NCBI RefSeq assembly: GCF_001192835.1
Contig: NZ_DF968182.1
Span: 1,676,968-1,740,967 of the forward strand
Reading direction: 5' to 3'
DNA: 64,000 nucleotides
Source of the DNA: Lentimicrobium saccharophilum
GTDB taxonomy: Bacteria; Bacteroidota; Bacteroidia; Bacteroidales; Lentimicrobiaceae
Below are positions 36,241-45,268 of the stretch, piece after piece; position 1 is the stretch's first letter; each line of letters starts with the position of its first letter. A program made the position numbers and the translations under genes. The notes below the pieces were generated by a model. That model searched no databases. It was not told the DNA's origin and worked only from the letters and a program-made list of their open reading frames with translations.

Positions 36241-38151
36241 ATGGCCCGGAAAAACCGGAAACAGGAAGAAATTATTCACGATTCGCATGAGCGGAGCAAG
36301 AAGTACGGGGTCACACGCGATCAGCAATACCCTTCACTGCTGCTCTCCGAGCAGGAAAAAGCGGTGTTGCTTGACGGAAACCGTGACCTGATCCGCGTTG
36401 CCGGACCTTTCCTCGACATGCTCTATAATTTTCTGGAAGGATCGGGATTTATCATTTTACTTACCGATAAAAACGGCTGCATTCTCAGCATTACCGGTGA
36501 TCCTGAGCCCGTTGGGGCAGCTTCCGGATTGAACATGGTGGTAGGCGCGTTTATGAATGAAAAGAGTATAGGCACCAATGCCATGGGTACCGCGCTGAGT
36601 GAAAATTCCCCTGTTCAGGTATCTGCCTCCGAGCACTTTATAACCGCGTATCACCGCTGGACCTGTTCCGCAGCCCCTGTACATGATGATGCCGGGAACA
36701 TCATCGGCACCGTTAACCTGACCGGAGGCCGCGAACTTGTTCATCCGCACACCCTCGGCCTGGTGGTTGCAGCCGTAACTGCCATCGAAAATCAGCTGAA
36801 AAACCTGAAAAATGAGTACCGCCTGAAGGAATCAGCCAGGTACATCAGCCAGGTGATGGATTCACTATCACTGGCTGTGATGTCGGTAAGTGAAGACGGG
36901 CTGATCACATCCGCCAACAAGATGGCTCACAAATTACTGAAATATCCGCATGGCATGCTTTCGGGAAAAGCGATTGATGGTTGCATTCCCGATTATAAAA
37001 AGCTGCTTCAGGCCATTCATGAGCCGGGTATTATGCTTGATGAGGACACCCAGATCATCACCTCCTCTGGTCCTGAGTCATTCAGCCTGAACGCCTACCC
37101 AATTACCCGGCCTGACGGCAAAATTGAAGGCATGGTCATCAGTTTCAGGGAAATGAAAAGGGTTTATAAGACCGTGAATAAATACACAGGCATGCATGCC
37201 CGCTATACTTTTGAAGACCTGATCGGCGAAAGTGATGAGCTCAGGCGGGTGACGGAATATGCAAAAACGGTAGCCGACAGCCCGTCAACCGTACTGATTA
37301 CAGGGGAAAGCGGCACCGGCAAAGAGGTAATTGCCCAATCCATGCATAACCACAGCGCCAGGGCATCGAATGGTTTTGTAGCCCTTAACTGCGGCGCCAT
37401 CCCCGCCACCCTGATCGAAAGTGAGTTGTTTGGTTACGATGAAGGGGCGTTCACCGGAGCCTTCAAGGGCGGAAGGCCGGGAAAATTCGAGCTGGCTAAC
37501 GGAGGCACACTGTTTCTGGACGAAATCGGCGAAATGCCGCCCGATATGCAGGTTAAACTGCTCAGAACATTGCAGGAGGGTGTAATCACCCGTGTTGGAG
37601 GCAGCAGACAAATTCCGGTTGATGTCCGGATTATCGCAGCAACAAATAAAAATCTCAAAGAAGAAATTGAAAAAGGAACATTCCGGAGCGACCTCTTTTA
37701 CCGGCTGAGTGTCATCCCGATCCATCTGCCCGCCCTGCGGGAGCGCAGAGAGGATATACCACTGCTGATCAGCTATTTCCTGAACCTGAAGTCTGTAAAA
37801 CTGAAAAAGAGCACACCGGAAATCAGCAAGGATTTGTTTATCAGGCTTACCGGTTACCACTGGCCCGGCAATATCAGGGAACTGGAGAATTTTATCGAGA
37901 AATATGTGAATCTGGGTGGAGACCTTTCCTTCGATCCTGAATCATTTTCTGCAGAAAAAAAGAGCGCATCAAAGGAATCATCCGGCAATGACAAGCCCGG
38001 AAGGACAATCCTCAACCTCGCTGAAGCTGAAAAACAAACCATTTTGTCAGCGCTCAGGGCAACAGAAAGTAACATCAGCCAGACTGCCAGATTACTGGGT
38101 ATAAGCCGGAACGCACTTTACGAAAAAATGAAGCGCCACGGCATCGGTTGA
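36241..38151 (+). CDS. Sigma-54-dependent activator, AcoR-like (GAF-PAS-AAA-Fis)
   Basis: 636 residues. N-terminal GAF-type sensor region (about 60-190, with NEKSIGTNAMGTALSENSPV), a PAS domain (about 200-310), the sigma-54 interaction AAA+ domain (about 320-555: Walker A GESGTGKEVIAQSM, GAFTGA loop GAFTGAFKGG, Walker B GGTLFLDEIGEMPPDM) and a C-terminal Fis helix-turn-helix (NISQTARLLGISRNALYEKM). The GAF-PAS order resembles AcoR-type activators that respond to small metabolites. The presence of sigma-54-type elements before the alcohol dehydrogenase at 58025 makes that gene a candidate target. It precedes the transhydrogenase operon by 282 bp. Confidence 0.92.
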   Translation: MARKNRKQEEIIHDSHERSKKYGVTRDQQYPSLLLSEQEKAVLLDGNRDLIRVAGPFLDMLYNFLEGSGFIILLTDKNGCILSITGDPEPVGAASGLNMVVGAFMNEKSIGTNAMGTALSENSPVQVSASEHFITAYHRWTCSAAPVHDDAGNIIGTVNLTGGRELVHPHTLGLVVAAVTAIENQLKNLKNEYRLKESARYISQVMDSLSLAVMSVSEDGLITSANKMAHKLLKYPHGMLSGKAIDGCIPDYKKLLQAIHEPGIMLDEDTQIITSSGPESFSLNAYPITRPDGKIEGMVISFREMKRVYKTVNKYTGMHARYTFEDLIGESDELRRVTEYAKTVADSPSTVLITGESGTGKEVIAQSMHNHSARASNGFVALNCGAIPATLIESELFGYDEGAFTGAFKGGRPGKFELANGGTLFLDEIGEMPPDMQVKLLRTLQEGVITRVGGSRQIPVDVRIIAATNKNLKEEIEKGTFRSDLFYRLSVIPIHLPALRERREDIPLLISYFLNLKSVKLKKSTPEISKDLFIRLTGYHWPGNIRELENFIEKYVNLGGDLSFDPESFSAEKKSASKESSGNDKPGRTILNLAEAEKQTILSALRATESNISQTARLLGISRNALYEKMKRHGIG

Positions 38152-38369
38152 AGTCCGGATTCAATGTGCACCGATACCCGGATTTGCCAGGTACTTCTGC
38201 TTAGAATTTGTCAAACAGTGTCTGCTGCAATTATCCTGAGCAGACCCCATCTGTCAATTACCAGCATCTTTTTCTCAGGGATTTACTGAATCTCGGATTC
38301 AGATTCCGGGCCAGAAAGACATATTTCGTTGTTTATCTGAACTTTACACAGTATTTAGAAGAAATATAA

Positions 38370-38394
38370 ATTATAGGAAATTTCAACCTATAAT
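38370..38394. promoter_or_regulatory. Dyad upstream of the NuoE-NuoF-large-subunit operon
   Basis: Perfect 8-bp inverted repeat ATTATAGG (38370-38377) and CCTATAAT (38387-38394), separated by 9 bases and ending 39 bases before the ATG. It is a possible operator. The factor is unknown, and I saw no sigma-54 promoter here. Confidence 0.4.
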
Positions 38395-38433
38395 ATCCGG
38401 AATTTCTACTTTTAACGCAAAAACAATTTATCC

Positions 38434-38964
38434 ATGCGCGTTGCACGAATTCAAAAAGCAGAAAAGCCTCTCAATGGTGAAGTTCCTGACCTCAACCTGC
38501 TGAACCCGCTTATAGAGAAATACAAAGAGCGCAAAGGGAATATGATCCCCCTGCTTCAGGGAGCCCAGAACATTTATGGTTATATCCCCCGCCAGGCTTT
38601 TGAAAAAATTTCAGCGGATACAGGTTTAAGTCTCAGCGAAATGTATGGCGTGGCAACATTCTACGCACAGTTCAGGCTGAAACCCGTTGGAAAACACATT
38701 ATAAAAGTTTGTCACGGAACAGCCTGTCATGTTCAGAATGCCAATTCCATTACCGATGCCATTCAGGATTCTTTAAAAATAAAGGATACAGAAACCACTG
38801 AAGACGGGATGTTTACGCTCGAATCCGTAGCCTGTCTCGGATGTTGCTCCCTGGCCCCGGTGATGATGATAGGTGAAGACACCTACGGAAAACTCACCGG
38901 GAAAGACGCGGTGAAGATTATCAAGGAAATCAGGTTAAAGGAAAACCGGCAGGAAGAAAAATAA
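38434..38964 (+). CDS. NuoE-type [2Fe-2S] subunit, Stn/HydABC-type complex
   Basis: 176 residues with a helical N-terminus (about 15-85) and a thioredoxin-like [2Fe-2S] domain. The ligands are in CHGTAC and CLGCCSLAP. Such subunits (HydC, HndA, StnA) transfer electrons between the NuoF-type flavoprotein and the rest of a soluble complex. It is the first gene of a three-gene operon with 33-base gaps. The partner set (NuoF plus a fused NuoG/GltD subunit, without membrane subunits) argues for a soluble electron-bifurcating complex, not Complex I. Confidence 0.9.
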   Translation: MRVARIQKAEKPLNGEVPDLNLLNPLIEKYKERKGNMIPLLQGAQNIYGYIPRQAFEKISADTGLSLSEMYGVATFYAQFRLKPVGKHIIKVCHGTACHVQNANSITDAIQDSLKIKDTETTEDGMFTLESVACLGCCSLAPVMMIGEDTYGKLTGKDAVKIIKEIRLKENRQEEK

Positions 38965-38997
38965 ACCACTGATTCATATTGCTTTACATCAGGATAT

Positions 38998-40776
38998 ATG
39001 AGTAAAACACAGGTAATTGTAGGATTGGGCAGTTGCGGCATTGCAGCCGGGGCCGGCAAGACCTACAACAAAATCAAGGCATTGAAAGAAGCCGAAAATC
39101 TGGACTTTGAATTGAAGAAAACCAGTTGCGTAGGCATGTGCTACCGGGAACCACTGGTTGAAATCGTGGACAGCACAGGAACTTACCTTTACGGCGAAAT
39201 TGATGAGGACAGGGTATTTGAGATTATCGACAAACATATCGTCCAGGGAAGTCCGGTAAAAGAATATGTTGTACAGTCGGATCTTTTTAAAACGCCTGAA
39301 AATGAATTTCTTGACGAACAGGTAAAAATCGTGCTGCGTAACTGCGGACATATGGACCCTGAGAGTATTGAGGAATATCAGGCGCGTCAGGGATATGCCG
39401 CCATCCGCAAAATTGCCGGAGAGCAGATTTCCGGGGCGGATGTTATCCAGAAGGTACTTGATTCCGGAATCAGGGGCCGGGGCGGCGGTGGATTTCCCAC
39501 CGGTATGAAATGGCGGTTCGCCGCCGGCAATCCTTCTGATGAAAAATTCATCATCTGCAATGCCGACGAAGGCGATCCGGGGGCTTTTATGGACCGTTCA
39601 GTATTGGAGGGGGATCCGCATTCCGTGCTCGAAGGCATGATTATCGGCGCCTATGCCATCGGCGCCACCGAAGGAGTCATCTACTGCAGGGCTGAGTATC
39701 CCCTGGCCATCAAACGGCTTAACATTGCCCTTGACCAGGCCAGGGCAAATGGATTCCTGGGTCAAAACATCCTTGGAATCAAAGGATTTAACTTCGACAT
39801 ACATATCAAGGAGGGTGCCGGTGCTTTTGTCTGCGGTGAAGAAACGGCCCTGATTGCATCGGTGGAAGGTGAGCGCGGGATGCCCCGGAAACGCCCTCCA
39901 TTCCCGGCTGCTTCAGGATTGTGGCGCAAGCCTACCAACATCAACAATGTTGAGACTTACGCCAATATACCCTGGATTATTCTCAACGGCCCGGAAGCCT
40001 ATGCAAAATATGGCACCGAAAAAAGCAAGGGCACCAAGGTGTTTGCCCTCGCAGGAAAAATCAGGCGGTCAGGCCTCGTTGAAGTCCCTATGGGCATCAC
40101 CATCAGGGATGTAATCTTTAAATTGGGCGGAGGAATCAAGGATAACAAAAAATTCAAGGCCGTTCAAATGGGAGGCCCTTCCGGCGGGTGTATTCCCGAA
40201 TACCTGGCCGACACCATCGTGGATTACGATTCGGTAAATGCCACAGGCGCCATCATGGGATCAGGCGGTATGGTCGTGATGGATGAAACCACCTGCATGA
40301 TTGATGTGGCCAAATTCTTTCTTGACTTTACTCAAAAGGAAAGTTGCGGAAAATGCACCTTCTGCCGTATAGGGACGAAACGGATGCTTGAAATCCTGAA
40401 CCGCATCACCGATGGGGAAGGCAGGGATGGCGACATCGAACTGCTCGAAGAACTTGCCTACCAGATCAAGGATACGTCGCTTTGCGGACTGGGACAGACA
40501 GCGCCGAATCCCGTGCTCACCACGATCCGCTATTTCCGCGATGAATATGAAGCACATATTTATCACAAAAAATGCCCGGCCAAAGTCTGCAAGAAATTGC
40601 TGACTTATGAGGTAGATCCGGAAAAATGCACCGGGTGCACGGTTTGCGCCAAAAACTGCCCTACCCATGCCATCGATGGCGACAGAAAGCAGATTCATTT
40701 CATCCGTCAGGATGCCTGTATCCGCTGTGGCGAGTGCTATTCGAGATGTAAATTCGACGCCATCAAGATCTTCTGA
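38998..40776 (+). CDS. NuoF-type NADH-binding flavoprotein, Stn/HydB-like
   Basis: 592 residues: N-terminal thioredoxin-like Fe-S region (about 5-90, with only three obvious Cys: GSCG and CVGMC), the NuoF core with GIRGRGGGGFPTGMKW (about 157) for NADH/FMN and NADEGDPGAFMDRSVLEG, the N3-type [4Fe-4S] site SCGKCTFC (about 449) plus SLCGLG, and two C-terminal ferredoxin [4Fe-4S] motifs CTGCTVCAKNCP (about 543) and CIRCGECYSRC (about 574). The extra C-terminal ferredoxin domain is a hallmark of HydB/StnB-type bifurcating modules, which couple NADH to ferredoxin and a third partner. It is cytoplasmic. Confidence 0.93.
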   Translation: MSKTQVIVGLGSCGIAAGAGKTYNKIKALKEAENLDFELKKTSCVGMCYREPLVEIVDSTGTYLYGEIDEDRVFEIIDKHIVQGSPVKEYVVQSDLFKTPENEFLDEQVKIVLRNCGHMDPESIEEYQARQGYAAIRKIAGEQISGADVIQKVLDSGIRGRGGGGFPTGMKWRFAAGNPSDEKFIICNADEGDPGAFMDRSVLEGDPHSVLEGMIIGAYAIGATEGVIYCRAEYPLAIKRLNIALDQARANGFLGQNILGIKGFNFDIHIKEGAGAFVCGEETALIASVEGERGMPRKRPPFPAASGLWRKPTNINNVETYANIPWIILNGPEAYAKYGTEKSKGTKVFALAGKIRRSGLVEVPMGITIRDVIFKLGGGIKDNKKFKAVQMGGPSGGCIPEYLADTIVDYDSVNATGAIMGSGGMVVMDETTCMIDVAKFFLDFTQKESCGKCTFCRIGTKRMLEILNRITDGEGRDGDIELLEELAYQIKDTSLCGLGQTAPNPVLTTIRYFRDEYEAHIYHKKCPAKVCKKLLTYEVDPEKCTGCTVCAKNCPTHAIDGDRKQIHFIRQDACIRCGECYSRCKFDAIKIF

Positions 40777-40809
40777 ACCGGCTATTTTTAATAAAAGCAA
40801 GAGAATCCA

Positions 40810-43800
40810 ATGAAGAATAAAGTCAACATTATTATAAACGATCAGTTAGCAAAGGGTTACGAAGGTGAAACCATACTTACCGCAGCCCGCAGGCTGGGCA
40901 TTGAAATTCCGACCCTTTGCGACGATCCCCGTCTTGAACCTTTTACATCCTGCTATGTCTGTGTGGTAGAGGTTGAAGGTATGCGCGGCATGCAGCCGTC
41001 CTGCTCCACACGCATCGCCGAAGGAATGAAGATAAAAACCCACAGCGAGAAAGTGCTGAAAGCAAGGAAAACGGCACTTGAACTCATGCTCAGCAACCAT
41101 TATGCCGATTGTGTGGGACCTTGCAAGCAGACCTGTCCGGCAGGCGTAGATGTTCAGGGGTATATTTCACTGATAGAGAAGGGATTATATAATGATGCCG
41201 TGGCAGTTATCAAGGAAACAAATCCGCTGCCGGCCATCTGCGGACGTGTATGCGTGCGTCCCTGCGAAGTAGCCTGCCGCCGTAACCTGCTCGACGAGGG
41301 TGCACCCGTTGGCATCGACTACCTGAAACGGTTTGCTTCCGATATCGACCTCGATTCACCCGATAAATTCAAACCGCACATTCATCCCGAAACCGGAAAA
41401 CGTGTTGCCGTTATCGGCGCAGGACCGGGCGGACTTTCAGCAGCATTTTTCCTTAGAAAAGAAGGGCATGCAGTGGATATTTATGAAGCCAGCCCGGCCG
41501 CCGGCGGATGGCTGAGGTATGGTATCCCCGAATACCGGCTGCCCAACGACCTGTTGCAGCGCGAAGTGGATAACATTACCGAAATGGGGGTAAATATCCA
41601 CTATAATAAACGGCTTGGCGACAACATCAGTTACAAGGATCTGAGGTTAAAATATAACGCAACCATACTTGCCATCGGCTCTCAGAAAGGTACCGGGATT
41701 GGCTGCGAAGGTGACGATGCTGACGGCGTGTTTGCAGGTACTGATTTTCTGAAGGCTCTGGAGTTAAATAAATCCGACAAACCTGATTTCACCGGAAAAA
41801 CGGTAGTTGTTGTCGGGGGTGGCAATACCGCCATGGACTGCTGCCGTACTTCGCGCAGGCTCGGCGCTTCAAAGGTTTACGTAATATACCGCCGTACCGA
41901 AAAGGAGATGCCGGCCAATCCGATCGAGATCCATGAATCAAAACTGGAAGGCGTAGAATATATGTTTCTGACGCTTCCGCTGAAAGTTAAAAAAGATGAA
42001 AAGGGCCGAATTAAAGGGATGATCTGCATCCGCATGGAGCTGGGCGAACCTGATGCTTCAGGAAGGCGCAGACCTGTGCCGGTTCCCGACAGCGAATTTG
42101 AGATTGACGTGGATATCGCCCTGGCAGCAATTGGCCAGAAAACAGATATACATTTCCTGAATGATATCAATTCAAATGAAACCACAGGCCAGCTTGCCGC
42201 AAACAAGTGGGGAGATCTGGATGCCGATAAAAATACCCTGCAGACGGGCATCCCTTCAATGTTTGCCGCAGGCGACGGGGTTACCGGCCCGGCTACCCTG
42301 ATACAGGCCATTGCCCAGGCCCGGATCGCAGCGCTGAGTTGTCATCAGTACCTTACCGGTCAGCCGGTGAAGCCGCGCAAAAAAGAGTTTATCAGCAAAC
42401 GGGAAAATTTCAGAGAGCAAACTCAGGCTGATTTTGCCGGAAAGTTCGCTCGTCAGCTCAGGCATGAAATGCCGGTGCTGGATCCTGATCAGCGCAATAA
42501 CTTTAAGGAAGTTGAACTGGGTTATGAAAACGAAGCGGTTGCCAGGCAGGAAGCTGCCCGTTGCCTCGAGTGCGGATGCACCGCCTATTTTGACTGCGAT
42601 CTGAAAAAATACTCCACCGAATACGAAGCGGAGCAAAAGCACTTCGAAGGTGATCATCGCGAGTATGAAGTAGATTTCAGACATCCCTACATCGAAATTG
42701 ACAACAACAAGTGCATACTCTGCGCCCGATGCGTGAGAATCTGCCACGAGGTGGTCGGTGCCAACGCCCTGGGGCTGGTAAACCGGGGATTTGATACCTA
42801 TGTAGCTCCAAGTATGGGCAACTCGCTGAGCGACACCCAGTGTGAATCGTGCGGGCTCTGCCTTTCCACCTGCCCTACCGGCGCCCTTTCCGAAAACAAG
42901 CTGTTCAAGCCGGGACCGGTAAAGACTGAAAGTTTCAACACCATCTGTAACTACTGTTCCGTGGGATGCACCCTGGAGATTCATCACCGTAACGGTTTTG
43001 TGATGGAGGTTAAGGGGGCAGAAGGCTTAGTAAACCAGGACGGAAACATCTGCCGGTACGGAAAATTCGGTTATCAGTACCTGAATGACCGCAGCCGCCT
43101 TACCGTTCCGATGCTGAAAAAGAACGGAAAGCATGAGCCCATTGAATGGGACGAGGCATTTGATATTCTGGAAAAAAAGATCAGAACTTCCATACCATCA
43201 GAGTCTGCTTTTCTGGCCGGGGCGCGCCTTACCAATGAAGAACAGTACCTGGTTCAAAAGCTGGCACGTGCGGGTGCGAAAACCAATAATATCGGCAGTT
43301 TCCATTATCTTGGACGTGGCTCCGGGTATACAAAGCTTACCAAGGCCAACCTGCCTTTCCCCGAGCTTACCGAATCGAGCCGTGTCTACCTGCTGGGGGC
43401 AGAAGTGAGCAGGGACAATGCCGTTGCCGGTTTTATGATCTGGAATAACCGGAAGATAAATGGCATTCCGGTGGAGGTAATCACTGCGCCTGACAAAAGT
43501 ACTTCGGACCATAAAGCAGATAAAATTATCAGGATAAAATCCTATTACCATTTCGTGAAAGCGGCGAACCATTATCTGCTTACACATAAACTGGAGAATC
43601 AACTCTTTATAAGAGACCTGATCGATAATTTCGACGAATACAAGTCACATACACTGCGTGAATCTTTTTCAGATCTGGTAAAGGCATCGGGTGTTGACCG
43701 TGAAGAAACCATCATCCGGTTTGCGGTAGATTACAACAATGAAAAAGCGGCGGTCATTGTTTTTTCCGAAAAGGAATTGTCGGGACTCACCTGTTCCGAA

Positions 43801-44514
43801 ATCTTCAACCTTGCCTGCATCACCGGCAAACACGGGAAAACCGGCAGCGGGCTGATGTTGCTGAAAGAAAAAAACAACAGCCATGGCCTGCACGACATGG
43901 GCGTAATGTCAAACCTGGGCCCGGGGGCCTGCGACTGGGAAGACCCCATCCTCAGACAATCGTTCGAGCACAGCTGGAACTGCGGAGAACTGCCGTCAGG
44001 AAACGGTTGCACCCTGCACGACATGCAAAGCGGCACATACAGGAACCTTTTTATTTTCGGTGAAGACCCTGTGGGATGCGCCGTAAACCAGGACGAAGTC
44101 AGGAATTGGTTTTCCAAAGCCGGATTCGTAATGGTGCAGGATTATTTCATGACCGAGACGGCAAAAATGGCTGACCTTGTATTACCTGCTTCACTACCCT
44201 GGGAGACCGGAGGCACCTTTACCAACAGTCAGAAAGTGATTCAGAAAATCGACAAGGCATTGGAACCTGCGATTCAATACGAAGGATGGAAACAAACCGA
44301 TAAGCTGCTTTCGCGGCTGGGCCTCGGTACATTCGAAACGGTCGACGACATCATTTTCGAAGTTGCCTCTTTGCTGCCAAAGTATTGTACCAGCAGTAAA
44401 CTCCGGTTCAGGATAACGGAAGAGGACAACTACAACCCTCTTTTCAGACATGGTTGTGATGCAGTGAACAGAAGATTCGACCTGGAATTTGAGAAGGCAT
44501 TTTCAGAATCATGA
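40810..44514 (+). CDS. Fused NuoG-like/GltD-like large subunit (StnC-type transhydrogenase subunit)
   Basis: 1234 residues. Order: N-terminal [2Fe-2S] ferredoxin (about 37-65), a GltD-type Fer4 region (CVGPCKQTCPAG, about 100-170), FAD fold (VAVIGAGPGGLSAAFFLRKE, about 198), NADPH fold with VVVVGGGNTAMDCC and the 2'-phosphate region VYVIYRR (about 330-358), two [4Fe-4S] motifs (CILCARCVRIC, about 635; CESCGLCLSTC, about 677), then a molybdopterin-oxidoreductase-like domain starting CNYCSVGC (about 713). At the formate-dehydrogenase Sec/Cys position (about 831) it has only SFHYLGRGSG, and the C-terminal cofactor-binding domain is missing, so it is NuoG-like and not a formate dehydrogenase. It is predicted to carry electrons between the NuoF core and NADP. 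Confidence 0.9.
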   Translation: MKNKVNIIINDQLAKGYEGETILTAARRLGIEIPTLCDDPRLEPFTSCYVCVVEVEGMRGMQPSCSTRIAEGMKIKTHSEKVLKARKTALELMLSNHYADCVGPCKQTCPAGVDVQGYISLIEKGLYNDAVAVIKETNPLPAICGRVCVRPCEVACRRNLLDEGAPVGIDYLKRFASDIDLDSPDKFKPHIHPETGKRVAVIGAGPGGLSAAFFLRKEGHAVDIYEASPAAGGWLRYGIPEYRLPNDLLQREVDNITEMGVNIHYNKRLGDNISYKDLRLKYNATILAIGSQKGTGIGCEGDDADGVFAGTDFLKALELNKSDKPDFTGKTVVVVGGGNTAMDCCRTSRRLGASKVYVIYRRTEKEMPANPIEIHESKLEGVEYMFLTLPLKVKKDEKGRIKGMICIRMELGEPDASGRRRPVPVPDSEFEIDVDIALAAIGQKTDIHFLNDINSNETTGQLAANKWGDLDADKNTLQTGIPSMFAAGDGVTGPATLIQAIAQARIAALSCHQYLTGQPVKPRKKEFISKRENFREQTQADFAGKFARQLRHEMPVLDPDQRNNFKEVELGYENEAVARQEAARCLECGCTAYFDCDLKKYSTEYEAEQKHFEGDHREYEVDFRHPYIEIDNNKCILCARCVRICHEVVGANALGLVNRGFDTYVAPSMGNSLSDTQCESCGLCLSTCPTGALSENKLFKPGPVKTESFNTICNYCSVGCTLEIHHRNGFVMEVKGAEGLVNQDGNICRYGKFGYQYLNDRSRLTVPMLKKNGKHEPIEWDEAFDILEKKIRTSIPSESAFLAGARLTNEEQYLVQKLARAGAKTNNIGSFHYLGRGSGYTKLTKANLPFPELTESSRVYLLGAEVSRDNAVAGFMIWNNRKINGIPVEVITAPDKSTSDHKADKIIRIKSYYHFVKAANHYLLTHKLENQLFIRDLIDNFDEYKSHTLRESFSDLVKASGVDREETIIRFAVDYNNEKAAVIVFSEKELSGLTCSEIFNLACITGKHGKTGSGLMLLKEKNNSHGLHDMGVMSNLGPGACDWEDPILRQSFEHSWNCGELPSGNGCTLHDMQSGTYRNLFIFGEDPVGCAVNQDEVRNWFSKAGFVMVQDYFMTETAKMADLVLPASLPWETGGTFTNSQKVIQKIDKALEPAIQYEGWKQTDKLLSRLGLGTFETVDDIIFEVASLLPKYCTSSKLRFRITEEDNYNPLFRHGCDAVNRRFDLEFEKAFSES

Positions 44515-44559
44515 TGCCTGATTGTATTGACGGAATATTTCAGTCAGCTCGCGGCAACC

Positions 44560-45168
44560 TTAAGGTATTATGAATTTTCCGGATAATCCGGCGCCGTTCT
44601 CATAACGGAGCACGAAAAGGTATATTCCTTTGATAACCGGCTTACGGGTAAGCATGATACGTCTTTGATCAAATATATAGTTATCAATGCTTTTGCCGGA
44701 AATATCCAGGATTGACACTTCGCCTTTGCGCGCCGGCGGGTTTTTAACGGATAATTCTGCACCCTGATCTGAATAAAGGATGGTATAACCCCGATCACCT
44801 GAAGGTATGAATTCAACCTCCAGAGCGGTAGTAAAACCCGTATTACCAAGTTCAAGGCGATAGTAGTTCAGGGTGTTCGGAACAGGCAGGCTGTCGGTAA
44901 AAGTGAAGGTGACAGAAGTTTCAGGGTTACCGCAGATACCGGGAATCTCTCCGATCTCATCATAAAACAGCCCATCCGCAGATCTTTCGATACGGGTTCC
45001 TTCGCACAGGCTACCACTCCGGAAAGTCCAGCGAAGGAAGACCTTATTGCCCTGCTGGTAACCCGAGAAATCCTGAAGTAACGGATGTACCTGTGCCCTG
45101 CCCGCGGAAGGAAGGACCTGCAAAGTAATTATCACCAGAAAAATCAGGTATTTAAACGGAACTGTCAT
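44560..45168 (-). CDS. Secreted T9SS-like protein of unknown function
   Basis: 202 residues with a signal peptide (FLVIITLQVLPSAGRAQ), a beta-sandwich-like middle (FRSGSLCEGTRIERSADGLF, as in fibronectin-like domains of secreted Bacteroidetes proteins) and a C-terminal T9SS-type region (about 125-202, with VSILDISGKSIDNYIFD and GIYLFVLRYENGAGLSGKFI). It is convergent with the transhydrogenase operon, 45 bp away. No function can be assigned. Confidence 0.75.
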   Translation of the reverse strand: MTVPFKYLIFLVIITLQVLPSAGRAQVHPLLQDFSGYQQGNKVFLRWTFRSGSLCEGTRIERSADGLFYDEIGEIPGICGNPETSVTFTFTDSLPVPNTLNYYRLELGNTGFTTALEVEFIPSGDRGYTILYSDQGAELSVKNPPARKGEVSILDISGKSIDNYIFDQRRIMLTRKPVIKGIYLFVLRYENGAGLSGKFIIP

Positions 45169-45268
45169 TTTTCAGCATGTTTTCCATACTGAAATAACAA
45201 TAAGACATTCCCATTGTTTAAAGCATCCCGGCAATCTACCGGAATTAAAAGGTTAGACGGTGAACCGG

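Noticed and set aside
36042-36290. 82-residue frame before the sigma-54 regulator
   Set aside because: Overlaps the promoter and start of the regulator; no family resemblance.
38220-38245. GTCTGCT-N12-AGCAGAC hairpin as terminator after the regulator
   Set aside because: No T-run follows the stem; could be an operator but evidence is thin.
40810-44514. Annotation of the large subunit as formate dehydrogenase alpha
   Set aside because: The catalytic Sec/Cys region reads SFHYLGRGSG, the C-terminal cofactor-binding domain is missing, and a GltD module is inserted; it is NuoG-like.
38434-44514. Part of respiratory Complex I
   Set aside because: No membrane subunits are present and the NuoF has an extra C-terminal ferredoxin domain.
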